A stretch of 64,000 nt of DNA from Roseburia sp. Lineage in GTDB: Bacteria > Bacillota > Clostridia > Lachnospirales > Lachnospiraceae. Below, piece after piece: positions 9,880-16,723 of this stretch (the first letter of the stretch is position 1; each line of letters begins with the position of its first letter). The stretch covers positions 22,764-86,763 of the forward strand of contig JAMOZS010000005.1 in NCBI GenBank assembly GCA_023667765.1, given 5' to 3'. The notes beneath the pieces were generated by a model. That model searched no databases and was not told where the DNA came from. It saw only the letters and a list, made by a program, of their open reading frames with translations. Both the position numbers and the translations under genes were made by a program.

Positions 9880-10224
9880 TTAATCAATCACTCTTACACC
9901 TTCGACAAAGATGTTTATTTTTTCTATTTCAATACCTGTAAATTCTTCTACCTTGTACTTTACATTACTTATCAGATTATCCGTTACCGCAATAATGCTC
10001 ACTCCATAAGCCACAATTACATGGAAATCCAAAATTAATTTATTGTTATTCAAAGAAACATTAATTCCCCGGGTAAGGCTGTCCATTTTTAAAAGCTTTA
10101 CCAGACCGTCCTTAACATTCACCCCTGCCATTCCCACAATACCAAAGCATTCTACTGCCACACTTCCTGCATACTGGGCGATTACTTCATTGTCGATAAC
10201 AATGTTACCCATATGGGTGTTCAT
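9880..10224 (-). CDS. Asp23/Gls24 family envelope stress protein (YloU-like)
   Basis: A 114-aa Asp23/Gls24-family protein. Relatives are abundant membrane-associated or cytosolic proteins linked to alkaline and cell-envelope stress. The family pattern is visible: an N-terminal GNIVIDNEVIAQYAG segment, a central hydrophobic beta strand (LILDFHVIVAYG) and a C-terminal VNIFVEGV-like strand (here INIFVEGVRVID). ATG 10222-10224 has AAAGG seven bases upstream; an ATG at 10239 is also possible. The gene is first in the run leading to fakA, recG and degV and is divergent from rpmB, a conserved Firmicutes arrangement. Its precise biochemical role is not known. Confidence 0.85.
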   Translation of the reverse strand: MNTHMGNIVIDNEVIAQYAGSVAVECFGIVGMAGVNVKDGLVKLLKMDSLTRGINVSLNNNKLILDFHVIVAYGVSIIAVTDNLISNVKYKVEEFTGIEIEKINIFVEGVRVID

Positions 10225-10335
10225 AGAAGAACCTTTCATATTCTATACCATACCTTTCCGTTACATTTTCTGCAAAAGCCAAAGAAAGCATGCAGAATCC
10301 TCCGGCAAAATTCATTGCCCTATTCTAACCTCTAT

Positions 10336-10354
10336 GATTCCGCTTTGCGGAATC
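10336..10354. repeat. 8-bp perfect inverted repeat between asp23-like gene and rpmB
   Basis: GATTCCGC and GCGGAATC flank TTT. It lies in the roughly 330-bp divergent space between the Asp23 gene and rpmB, downstream of the proposed minus-strand promoter. No U-run follows on either strand, so it looks more like an operator or an mRNA hairpin than a terminator. The rest of this gap holds the two promoters listed here and an A/T-rich stretch at 10400-10440; I see no gene. Confidence 0.5.
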
Positions 10355-10374
10355 AAATTCTTCTCACACTGAAT

Positions 10375-10403
10375 ACTATAACAGTTTTTCTGGAAAAAGA
10401 AAA
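10375..10403 (-). promoter_or_regulatory. Putative extended -10 promoter for asp23-like/fakA/recG/degV
   Basis: On the minus strand the -10 reads TATAGT preceded by TGT (an extended -10). The matching -35 region is a poor TTTTCT about 17 bases upstream. It lies 150 bp before the first start codon, with the 10336-10354 inverted repeat in the leader. Confidence 0.4.
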
Positions 10404-10442
10404 CAAAAAAATATAATTTTATAAAAAAAGTAATTTTTTCCC

Positions 10443-10471
10443 TTGCTTTTATGAGCTTTTTCTGTTAATAT
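10443..10471 (+). promoter_or_regulatory. Putative sigma-A promoter for rpmB
   Basis: TTGCTT, 17 bases, TATAAT-like TAATAT. This is followed about 80 bp later by the strong ribosome site GAGGAGGTG and the rpmB ATG. It is the only good promoter match on the plus strand here. Confidence 0.55.
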
Positions 10472-10551
10472 ATCAATGTTGCGAGTTTATCATGCGTATA
10501 CAAGCATAAATAAAGGAAGCGCAGCTAGCGCAAGACTGAGGAGGTGTTGAA

Positions 10552-10737
10552 ATGGCTAAATGTGATATTTGTAGCAAGGGCGTTCATTTTGGTAACAACG
10601 TAAGCCATTCTCATAGAAGAAGCAATGCGATTTGGTATTCCAATGTAAAGAGCGTAAAATGTAAGGTAAATGGCGGCACAAAGAGAATGCATGTCTGCAC
10701 CAGCTGTTTAAGGTCCGGCAAAGTCGAAAGAGCTTAA
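10552..10737 (+). CDS. rpmB: 50S ribosomal protein L28, zinc-binding form
   Basis: L28 of the large ribosomal subunit, 61 aa. It is the C-plus form, with CDIC at residues 4-7 and CTSC at 49-52 placed to hold one zinc ion. The conserved HRRSN segment sits at residues 21-25. It is a single-gene unit on the plus strand with a strong Shine-Dalgarno sequence, its own promoter and an intrinsic terminator. It is divergent from the asp23/fakA/recG genes. Organisms with a C-plus L28 often also carry a zinc-free paralogue induced by zinc starvation; none is in this window. Confidence 0.97.
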   Translation: MAKCDICSKGVHFGNNVSHSHRRSNAIWYSNVKSVKCKVNGGTKRMHVCTSCLRSGKVERA

Positions 10738-10753
10738 TCAGTGTAATGATTTG

Positions 10754-10786
10754 AAAGAGCCTGCTTTCATGCAAGCTCTTTTTTTA
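10754..10786 (+). terminator. Intrinsic terminator after rpmB
   Basis: AAAGAGC (10754-10760) pairs with GCTCTTT (10775-10781), extended inward by TGC/GCA across one mismatch. It is followed by seven T. It lies between the convergent rpmB and J-domain genes. Confidence 0.85.
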
Positions 10787-11317
10787 TTCCTCCCGTTTCC
10801 TGCGGAAGAATTCTCTGTTAATCAACTGAATCAATTCCTCATCTCCAAAGAGGTTGTCCGGATGATAAATTTTCACCAAATCCCGATATCTCTTCCGAAG
10901 AGCCAGCGGATTGTTTACGCTGCGAAACAAAGCCTGCGCAATATCCTCCATGGGAACCTGCTGTTTGCTGCCGTCATATTGTCCGCCGCGGCTCTTCTCC
11001 TCCAGAAAAATTTTTTTATCCTGTGCAAGCTGCTTCCTGTCTGCCTCCAGCTGGGCAAAGCCTGCCTTTAAAATATCCATTTTTTTGTCAAAAAACTGAT
11101 TTTCCTCTTTCAGGCGTTTGCGCTCTAATACCGATTTGCGATTCAATACATTCATCTCATTACGGAATTGCAGCCGTTCCTTTTTAAAACTGTCTTTTAC
11201 CTGTTCCAGCTCCCTGCGCTCATTTTCCAGACGCATGTTTTCCCGAAAAAGCCATAGCTTCGCCTGCTTCAGTTCGCCCTCGCTTTGAGCCGAAATTATC
11301 TCTTCCCAGTTAATCAT
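10784..11317 (-). CDS. Coiled-coil protein with C-terminal J-like domain
   Basis: A 177-aa cytoplasmic protein of unknown function. Residues 15-110 are highly charged (Glu/Lys/Arg-rich) and read as a long coiled coil. Residues 120-177 resemble a J domain, with the HPD tripeptide at 152-154 in KIYHPDNLFGDEE and a following helix. HPD is the DnaK-stimulating motif of J proteins, but the usual N-terminal position and the Gly/Phe and zinc regions of DnaJ are absent. It converges with rpmB and lies downstream of a 46-aa membrane peptide gene. Its role as a specialised DnaK co-chaperone is an inference. Confidence 0.7.
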   Translation of the reverse strand: MINWEEIISAQSEGELKQAKLWLFRENMRLENERRELEQVKDSFKKERLQFRNEMNVLNRKSVLERKRLKEENQFFDKKMDILKAGFAQLEADRKQLAQDKKIFLEEKSRGGQYDGSKQQVPMEDIAQALFRSVNNPLALRKRYRDLVKIYHPDNLFGDEELIQLINREFFRRKREE

Positions 11318-11332
11318 AACAGTGAAAACCTC

Positions 11333-11473
11333 TTAATCATCACAAAAACATTGGTAGCCCACAAACAATAAAAGAGCAATGATAATAAGACCTACCAACC
11401 GATTGCGCGTAATCAGCATAAGCAGCATCCCCACAGCCACAAAGAAACATATCAAACCAATAATTCTCTTCAT
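11333..11473 (-). CDS. 46-aa hydrophobic small membrane protein
   Basis: The frame encodes 46 residues: MKRIIG, then two long hydrophobic stretches (about residues 5-21 and 26-39) separated by the charged turn TRNR, and a tail ending CFCDD. This is a plausible two-pass membrane peptide with its N-terminus inside. It fills the 210-bp gap between gerW and the J-domain gene, on the same strand as both. The ribosome site is weak (AGCAGGG abuts the ATG), which lowers confidence. I know of similar uncharacterised peptides in Lachnospiraceae, but no function can be assigned. Confidence 0.55.
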   Translation of the reverse strand: MKRIIGLICFFVAVGMLLMLITRNRLVGLIIIALLLFVGYQCFCDD

Positions 11474-11528
11474 CCCTGCTGATAATAAGTTCTGTTATCT
11501 CACTCTATTATATGCAGAACCCTTCTAA

Positions 11529-11936
11529 TCATTCCTCTGTGCGAAATGCAATGTCAACAACTTCCTCATCGGATAAATCTTCCTTCTTCTCCTTAGGTTG
11601 GGAAAACTTATCCACCAAATCCGGCACCATATCAAGAATCTTTGTCACCGTATCCTGGTTTTTCACATTGACAAGCTTTACGGCGCCATCCTTAATTACC
11701 AGCACGGCGCTGGGCGTCATCTTTCCGCCAAGACCGCCTGCCCCTGAGTTGGAGCCCTTCTGTGTGTTGCCGCCTGCACCTGCTCCCACTCCGAAGGATA
11801 CGTCCACCAACGGGAGAATAATGGTGTCACCGACCTTCGTGGCCTCTCCCACCACCGTCTTGGTGGACAACACCGTATCCATTCCCTTTAACAAAGCCTC
11901 AACCACACCCTGAAACTGATTATCTTTATCTGCCAT
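11529..11936 (-). CDS. gerW: Spore protein GerW (YtfJ) family
   Basis: A 135-aa member of the GerW/YtfJ family, spore-localised in Bacillus subtilis and needed for normal germination with L-alanine. Seen here are the characteristic VVGEATKVGDTIILPLVDVSFG block, a glycine-rich central loop (GAGAGG, GAGGLGGKM) and the hydrophobic SAVLVIKDG strand. It sits 8 bp downstream of a DUF2953 gene, matching the ytfI-ytfJ pair of Bacillus. It is the best evidence in the window that the organism can sporulate. Some non-sporing relatives keep the gene, so this is not proof. Confidence 0.88.
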   Translation of the reverse strand: MADKDNQFQGVVEALLKGMDTVLSTKTVVGEATKVGDTIILPLVDVSFGVGAGAGGNTQKGSNSGAGGLGGKMTPSAVLVIKDGAVKLVNVKNQDTVTKILDMVPDLVDKFSQPKEKKEDLSDEEVVDIAFRTEE

Positions 11937-11944
11937 ATAATCTC

Positions 11945-12913
11945 CTATCCTGTGCGCTGCACATTAAATTTTATATTTTTCTCTGCGCCATGCTTTTTTA
12001 TTTTTTCATATATCCTGCCGATACGCTTGTCCAAAATCAAAAGAACGCCATTGCTTAAAAGACGAAATACCATAACGAAGCCCCGGGCCCTGACCCGCCC
12101 CCGAAATACGGCCTGTTCAAAATCCGCAGTAAGCCTGATATTCTCGGGTCTTCCCATCCAGGGTAATAAGATACTATAGACGGCCAACAGATAGCCCGTT
12201 GTATCGGGAGAACCGGTTCCAATCAGAAGCTCCGCCTGCAGGCTCCTTGGCCTGATATGCCTCATAATCCTGCCGAAGCGTCTGCCTGCATGTCCCAGCA
12301 GTCCCCGGGTATCCTTCTGCTGCAAAAGCTCTGTATAAAAAGTGATATTCTCAAATATGTCTTTTATTTTATCATATATCTTTTGAATTGTGTACTTTAT
12401 CTTTTCGAGTTTGGATAACTTTTGTTCCTCTCCCGACAGGGTTTTAGCAGAATCGGATGTACTCTCGTCTTTTGATGCCTCCCGCTGTTGTCCCTGCATT
12501 TTCTCGCTCTTTGGTGTTTCGCTGTCCTGTCTTACCCCGCCCGGATTCGCCTCTTTTCGATTTTCCTTCTTCTCCCCGGTCTCTTCCTTGGCCTGCTCGG
12601 CTTTTTTTCCGCGCCTCTTCTTTTGCCGCGCCTTATCCTTACCGGCCTTTTTATGTGTTTCCTTATCCCGGCCGCTTCCGGAGGAGCTGTATAATGTGAA
12701 AAATGCCAGCTTTACCCTGAAATCTCCCGGCTCGGGATAGCTGTAACAGAAGCGGAGCAGACCAAAAAGCCAGGAAGCCCGCAGCCTTACCGTAAATTCC
12801 TCTGCCGTTCGATTCAGATACACCTTATAACCAATCGGGAAAAACAATAGTAACAGCAAAAACGCTATGATGATTCCCAATAGAATAAGCAATATTTTTC
12901 CCAAAGTCAGCAT
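11945..12913 (-). CDS. DUF2953 membrane-anchored protein (YtfI-like)
   Basis: A 322-aa protein with one strong N-terminal membrane helix (about residues 5-28). A strongly charged Lys/Glu/Arg-rich linker spans about 75-150. The C-terminal DUF2953 region (HIRPRSLQAELLIGTGSPDTTGY) matches the family also called YtfI, which is usually paired with gerW. ATG 12911-12913 is chosen because GAAGGAG lies 8 nt upstream and the membrane helix begins immediately. The start overlaps the end of the preceding 107-aa gene by 7 bp, so the three genes probably form one operon. Function is unknown; sporulation is suggested by context only. Confidence 0.8.
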   Translation of the reverse strand: MLTLGKILLILLGIIIAFLLLLLFFPIGYKVYLNRTAEEFTVRLRASWLFGLLRFCYSYPEPGDFRVKLAFFTLYSSSGSGRDKETHKKAGKDKARQKKRRGKKAEQAKEETGEKKENRKEANPGGVRQDSETPKSEKMQGQQREASKDESTSDSAKTLSGEEQKLSKLEKIKYTIQKIYDKIKDIFENITFYTELLQQKDTRGLLGHAGRRFGRIMRHIRPRSLQAELLIGTGSPDTTGYLLAVYSILLPWMGRPENIRLTADFEQAVFRGRVRARGFVMVFRLLSNGVLLILDKRIGRIYEKIKKHGAEKNIKFNVQRTG

Positions 12914-13230
12914 AATAAATACTCCTTCAGAGCACAACCCCCCCGCCGTTCCATGCACTCAAGCACAATCTGCTGCACGAGGGCAAGAGCTTCTTCTCTA
13001 TCGGAAGCAAGACCGACCACATAGGGAGGATTTTTTTGATAATAGCTCTGTACCAGCTGCCTTGCCTGATAAATTTCCAATTGGTCGCTGGGGTTTCTGG
13101 AAAGAGCGATAATCGTCTCCCCACAGGAAATCGGTTTATTTTGCAGCTTATTTTTTATTCTATCCACTTTATCAGCGCTAATGCCCTCACCCAAATAAAG
13201 ATTCGGGGCAAAAATAAGCCTTTCCTTCAT
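12907..13230 (-). CDS. Conserved hypothetical protein, 107 aa
   Basis: I do not recognise a named family. The protein is soluble and mixed alpha/beta, with no signal peptide. It starts MKERLIFAPNLYLGEGIS and ends with a Cys/Leu-rich tail (MERRGGCALKEYLLC). GGAGGG precedes the ATG, and a good promoter lies 54 bp further upstream. Its stop overlaps the DUF2953 start, so it is the first gene of a three-gene unit with the DUF2953 and gerW genes. Confidence 0.75.
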   Translation of the reverse strand: MKERLIFAPNLYLGEGISADKVDRIKNKLQNKPISCGETIIALSRNPSDQLEIYQARQLVQSYYQKNPPYVVGLASDREEALALVQQIVLECMERRGGCALKEYLLC

Positions 13231-13283
13231 GTATCAGCTTTCCCTCCGGGTAATCAAGTAGTGTCTAAACACACTTCCTGTTC

Positions 13284-13311
13284 ATTATAGCATATATTTC
13301 CAATTTTGTAA
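13284..13311 (-). promoter_or_regulatory. Putative promoter for the 107-aa/DUF2953/gerW unit
   Basis: Minus strand: TTACAA, 16 bases, TATAAT, with TGC directly before the -10. The proposed transcript start is about 45 bp before the 107-aa gene's ATG. It is sigma-A-like rather than an obvious sporulation sigma factor site. Confidence 0.6.
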
Positions 13312-13391
13312 CCCATAAATACGCTATCCTGCCCCGTTTCGTTACAGTTCAGCCTTCCGCCACCCCCAATGCTGCCCCTATCGGCGTCCCG

Positions 13392-13847
13392 TCAGCCTAT
13401 ATCGACATTCTTTCCCCACGAATAGTTCTTTTTCATTTCCAGATATTCATTATATGCCTTTTCCATAATCTGCTTTTCGTTTGTAAATTTCAAAAGATGA
13501 ATAGCCTCATGATACTTATAATAACCCGAATCCTCAAAGAATTCCTCCTTCTGAGGCTTACTGTAATAGCTGTCCGCCGTCATCAGATACCAGTGAACCT
13601 CCTTTTCCACAACATCATCCGGTACGGTAAAGGTATATTCGCTCTTTCCGATATATCGGATAATCCGGGCCTTAACCCCCGCTTCCTCCTGCACCTCCCT
13701 CAAAGCAGTATCCTTATAATCCTCATTTTCCTCCAGCGTCCCCTTGGGAAGAACCCAGCCCTCGTACTTATTTTTGATATTTTTATACAGAAGCAGAATT
13801 TTTCCCCGAAAAATCACCACTCCTCCACAGCTTACCGCCTCAATCAT
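13392..13847 (-). CDS. Nudix hydrolase
   Basis: A 151-aa Nudix-fold pyrophosphohydrolase. The Nudix box is complete at residues 36-58 (GTLEENE ... REVQEEAGV), fitting Gx5Ex7REUxEExGU, so the Mg-binding glutamates are all present. The WVLPKG segment before the box resembles the dinucleoside-polyphosphate/mRNA-cap-like group (Ap4A hydrolase, RppH-like), but the substrate cannot be fixed from sequence. It lies 18 bp downstream of the penicillin-binding protein gene and is likely the last gene of that transcript. ATG 13845-13847 has GGAGG seven bases upstream. Confidence 0.88.
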   Translation of the reverse strand: MIEAVSCGGVVIFRGKILLLYKNIKNKYEGWVLPKGTLEENEDYKDTALREVQEEAGVKARIIRYIGKSEYTFTVPDDVVEKEVHWYLMTADSYYSKPQKEEFFEDSGYYKYHEAIHLLKFTNEKQIMEKAYNEYLEMKKNYSWGKNVDIG

Positions 13848-13865
13848 ACCGTTTCCTCCGTAAAA

Positions 13866-15377
13866 CTATTTTTCCTCAAAATAAGCATCCAATATACGCT
13901 TTGCCAAAGGTACTGCATAATCGCCTCCGGAACCGGCTCCCTCCAGAATAATCGTAATACATACCTCCGGATTCTCGGCGGGAGCAAAACCTGTAAACCA
14001 TGCGTGACTGTCCCCTTTTATATCATTGTACTCTGCCGATCCGGTCTTCCCCGCCGCCGTATAGGAAAGCCCCGACAGCTTCGTAGCCGTGCCCTCCTCC
14101 ACGACCGCCGTCATAAACTCCCTGAGAACAGCCGCTTCCGTTTCACTCATCAATCTGCCGCCGCTGACCGGCCGAAAGCTTTTTACGACAGTCCCCGTCG
14201 CACTTTTTACACTGTCCACCAGATAAGGCGTCATCAACTCGCCCCCGTTTGCAATGGCACAGGTAATCATATTCAGATGCAGGGGCGTCATCTGGGTACG
14301 CCCCTGTCCGATGGAAGTCTGCATCATCTCGGCAGTTTCCTCCCCCTCCGCCGGAATATGAACTGCGCTTTTGCTGTAATTTAAAGCAAAGGGCAATTCC
14401 TTTCCGAACAGAAGCTCTCCCAGCGTATTGGCAAAAGCGGTACGATTCAGACTCATACCAATATTGGCAAAAGAGGAATTACAGGACTTGGCAAAGGAGC
14501 GCTCAAGGCTTACGACACCGTGATTGGCTCCATGATAACAGCTGATTTTATCATTGCCCAATCGATAGGCGCCATTGCACTGATAACTGTATTTATCATA
14601 ACTGTCAGGATTCTCTCTGATATACTCCAAAGCCGTTAAAATCTTAAAGGTGGAGCCCGGAGGATAAAGCCCCTGAGTGGCACGATTAACCAGCACCGAA
14701 TTGGTCGAATCCTCTATTAATTCCTGCCAGATATCGGAAATCTCGTTAGGATTAAAATCAGGATTCGATACCATGGCAAGCACCCTGCCGGTTTTAACCT
14801 CTGTAACCATAACGGCTCCCCTGTACATTCCCAGCTGTCTGTCCGCCTCCTCCTGCAGCCGTACATTCAGAGTAGTATACACATTATCCCCCGGATTTTT
14901 CACCCCTGCCACATCGTTGGCTACCTTTGCACTGAGGGGAATGCTTGTGTTAATCAGATAATAATTCGCCAGGGACTCCACTCCCATTTTGCCCTGCGTC
15001 GAATATCCCACAACATGAGAAAACAAATTGGCATAAGGATATACTCTCCGTTCCTCCTGCCCCTCCTCCAACACGGTTTGGGCCAGCACCTGACCGTCAC
15101 CGGAAAAGATACTGCCTCTGTAATTGCGGGAAAGAAGTATCTCCTGCCGGGAATTATAGCTGTTGTTCAACATCTCCTGTTCGCTGGTGGCCACAAAATG
15201 ACATAAATATACTATCAATCCCGCAAAAACCGCCAGGAAAAAGGCCGTGGTCAGACGGATTTCCCTCCAGCTGCCCATGGGACGCAAGCTACCCATGGGA
15301 CGCTTCTTACCCGGAGCTTTCTTATCCGAATCCTTATCCAAAGTCGTTTCACTCAGGACTTTCTTTTCTTCTGACAA
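13866..15377 (-). CDS. Class B penicillin-binding protein (transpeptidase)
   Basis: A 503-aa membrane-anchored D,D-transpeptidase that cross-links peptidoglycan. One membrane helix (about 41-62) is followed by the dimerisation region and the transpeptidase domain. That domain has the nucleophile motif STFK (Ser about 240), SCN (about 299) and KTGSAE (about 443). It lacks the long N-terminal and PASTA parts of PBP2x types, so it resembles the PbpA/FtsI-like partner of an FtsW/SpoVE protein. TTG 15375-15377 is chosen because GGAGG lies 8 nt upstream; it overlaps the ftsW-like gene by 29 bp. Pairing with the adjacent SEDS glycosyltransferase is the likely functional unit. Confidence 0.88.
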   Translation of the reverse strand: MSEEKKVLSETTLDKDSDKKAPGKKRPMGSLRPMGSWREIRLTTAFFLAVFAGLIVYLCHFVATSEQEMLNNSYNSRQEILLSRNYRGSIFSGDGQVLAQTVLEEGQEERRVYPYANLFSHVVGYSTQGKMGVESLANYYLINTSIPLSAKVANDVAGVKNPGDNVYTTLNVRLQEEADRQLGMYRGAVMVTEVKTGRVLAMVSNPDFNPNEISDIWQELIEDSTNSVLVNRATQGLYPPGSTFKILTALEYIRENPDSYDKYSYQCNGAYRLGNDKISCYHGANHGVVSLERSFAKSCNSSFANIGMSLNRTAFANTLGELLFGKELPFALNYSKSAVHIPAEGEETAEMMQTSIGQGRTQMTPLHLNMITCAIANGGELMTPYLVDSVKSATGTVVKSFRPVSGGRLMSETEAAVLREFMTAVVEEGTATKLSGLSYTAAGKTGSAEYNDIKGDSHAWFTGFAPAENPEVCITIILEGAGSGGDYAVPLAKRILDAYFEEK

Positions 15378-16710
15378 CTCTTCTGCCTCCCTCCCGCTGT
15401 AATCTGATATAAATACCCTGCACAATAAAAAACATCATCATTGTGGTCAAAACCGAAGTTCCCCCGTAACTGATAAACGGCAGAGTCACCCCTGTCAGGG
15501 GAATAAATTTAATGCCGCCTCCAATCGTAAGAAAAATCTGGAACACATACATAATTGCAATACCATATACAATAATCTGATAAAACTTATCATGAATCTG
15601 CACGGCTATCTCCATCATCATAATAAAGCTGCTCAGACAAATCAAAATCACACAGATACCGGTTATCACTCCCAGCTCCTCGCAAAAGGAAGAGAAAATA
15701 AAATCTGCATCCACAAAGGGAATGGCCTTAGGATTGCCCTTAAACAGTCCCATACCGAACCAATTGCCGCTGCCTATGGCAAACAGAGACTGGGTTATCT
15801 GATACCCCTGATTGTCAATATAACTCCAGGGGTCCTGCCATGCCAGCACTCTGATACGCACATGGTCAAAAATCAGATAGGCAATATACGCCGCCCCGCT
15901 TCCGCCGACAGCCCCCGCCAGCATATACAGATAATTCCTCGTAGCAATAAACACCACAAAAACAAAACCCACAAAAAAGATTAACGCGCTTCCCAAATCT
16001 GTGGAAATCACCAAAATAATCACATGCAGCCCCGCTACAACGGCCGTGATAAAGACCTGCATAAAAGAAGTGTTCTCCCAGAGGCTTGCCGCCAGGAAAA
16101 ACAGAAACAATATCTTAACCAGCTCCGAGGGCTGAAAGGTAATTCCCCATAAACTGAAGGATATCTTAGAACCTCTGGTAATCTCTCCAAAAATCAAAAC
16201 CCCGCTTAACATAGTAATTCCCAGCAACGCATAAACCCATGTGAGCTTCTTTAAGAAACGTATTTTTGTAAGCAGATACGGAATCAGCATGGAAAGCACC
16301 AGAGAACCGATTACTATAATATACTGACGGACTGCCTTCCGAAAAGATAATCGCGAAATCATGCATAAACCCAGGCTTAACAGCAGACACATATTGTTTA
16401 ACAGGAGCCGATTCATTCTCTCATAAATCAGGGGCGCCAGCTTAAGCGCCGTTATCAGCAAGACCTGGACAAACAGATAAAAAAACAAATACTGCATATC
16501 CTTACTAAACAGGATTAATTGATAGAAGCAAAAAAACTGTATCAAAAAAATCAGAATACTCTGGATACCGCAGACTATTCTGCGCTGGCTTTCTCTGGGG
16601 TAACGAAAGGCATAAAAATCCAACAGGGTAAACAAAACCATCCCCGCCGTCACAAAATATTTTGAAAGCTCTGCTATATATTTCAGCGTTTCCTGCATAC
16701 TCATCCTCAT
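15349..16710 (-). CDS. FtsW/RodA/SpoVE family (SEDS) peptidoglycan glycosyltransferase
   Basis: A 453-aa polytopic membrane protein of the SEDS family, which polymerises lipid II. About ten or more hydrophobic helices are visible. The conserved C-terminal signature runs from GMGLFKG through DADFIFSSFCEELG to PFISYGGTS. The N-terminal 120 residues carry extra hydrophobic segments beyond the core. ATG 16708-16710 is one of three closely spaced candidates (16710, 16704, 16698). It is directly downstream of the U32 gene and overlaps the class B PBP gene, its presumed partner. Division, elongation or spore-cortex roles cannot be told apart; a separate RodA is at 41717-42826. Confidence 0.88.
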   Translation of the reverse strand: MRMSMQETLKYIAELSKYFVTAGMVLFTLLDFYAFRYPRESQRRIVCGIQSILIFLIQFFCFYQLILFSKDMQYLFFYLFVQVLLITALKLAPLIYERMNRLLLNNMCLLLSLGLCMISRLSFRKAVRQYIIVIGSLVLSMLIPYLLTKIRFLKKLTWVYALLGITMLSGVLIFGEITRGSKISFSLWGITFQPSELVKILFLFFLAASLWENTSFMQVFITAVVAGLHVIILVISTDLGSALIFFVGFVFVVFIATRNYLYMLAGAVGGSGAAYIAYLIFDHVRIRVLAWQDPWSYIDNQGYQITQSLFAIGSGNWFGMGLFKGNPKAIPFVDADFIFSSFCEELGVITGICVILICLSSFIMMMEIAVQIHDKFYQIIVYGIAIMYVFQIFLTIGGGIKFIPLTGVTLPFISYGGTSVLTTMMMFFIVQGIYIRLQREGGRRVVRRKESPE

Positions 16711-16723
16711 TCCCGGACTTCTC

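Noticed and set aside
9867-9887. TTG start of fakA at 9887
   Set aside because: GTG 9864-9866 has AAGGAGG at ideal spacing and gives the family N-terminus.
16166-16390. 74-aa frame inside the SEDS gene
   Set aside because: Out-of-frame shadow of a well-supported membrane protein gene.
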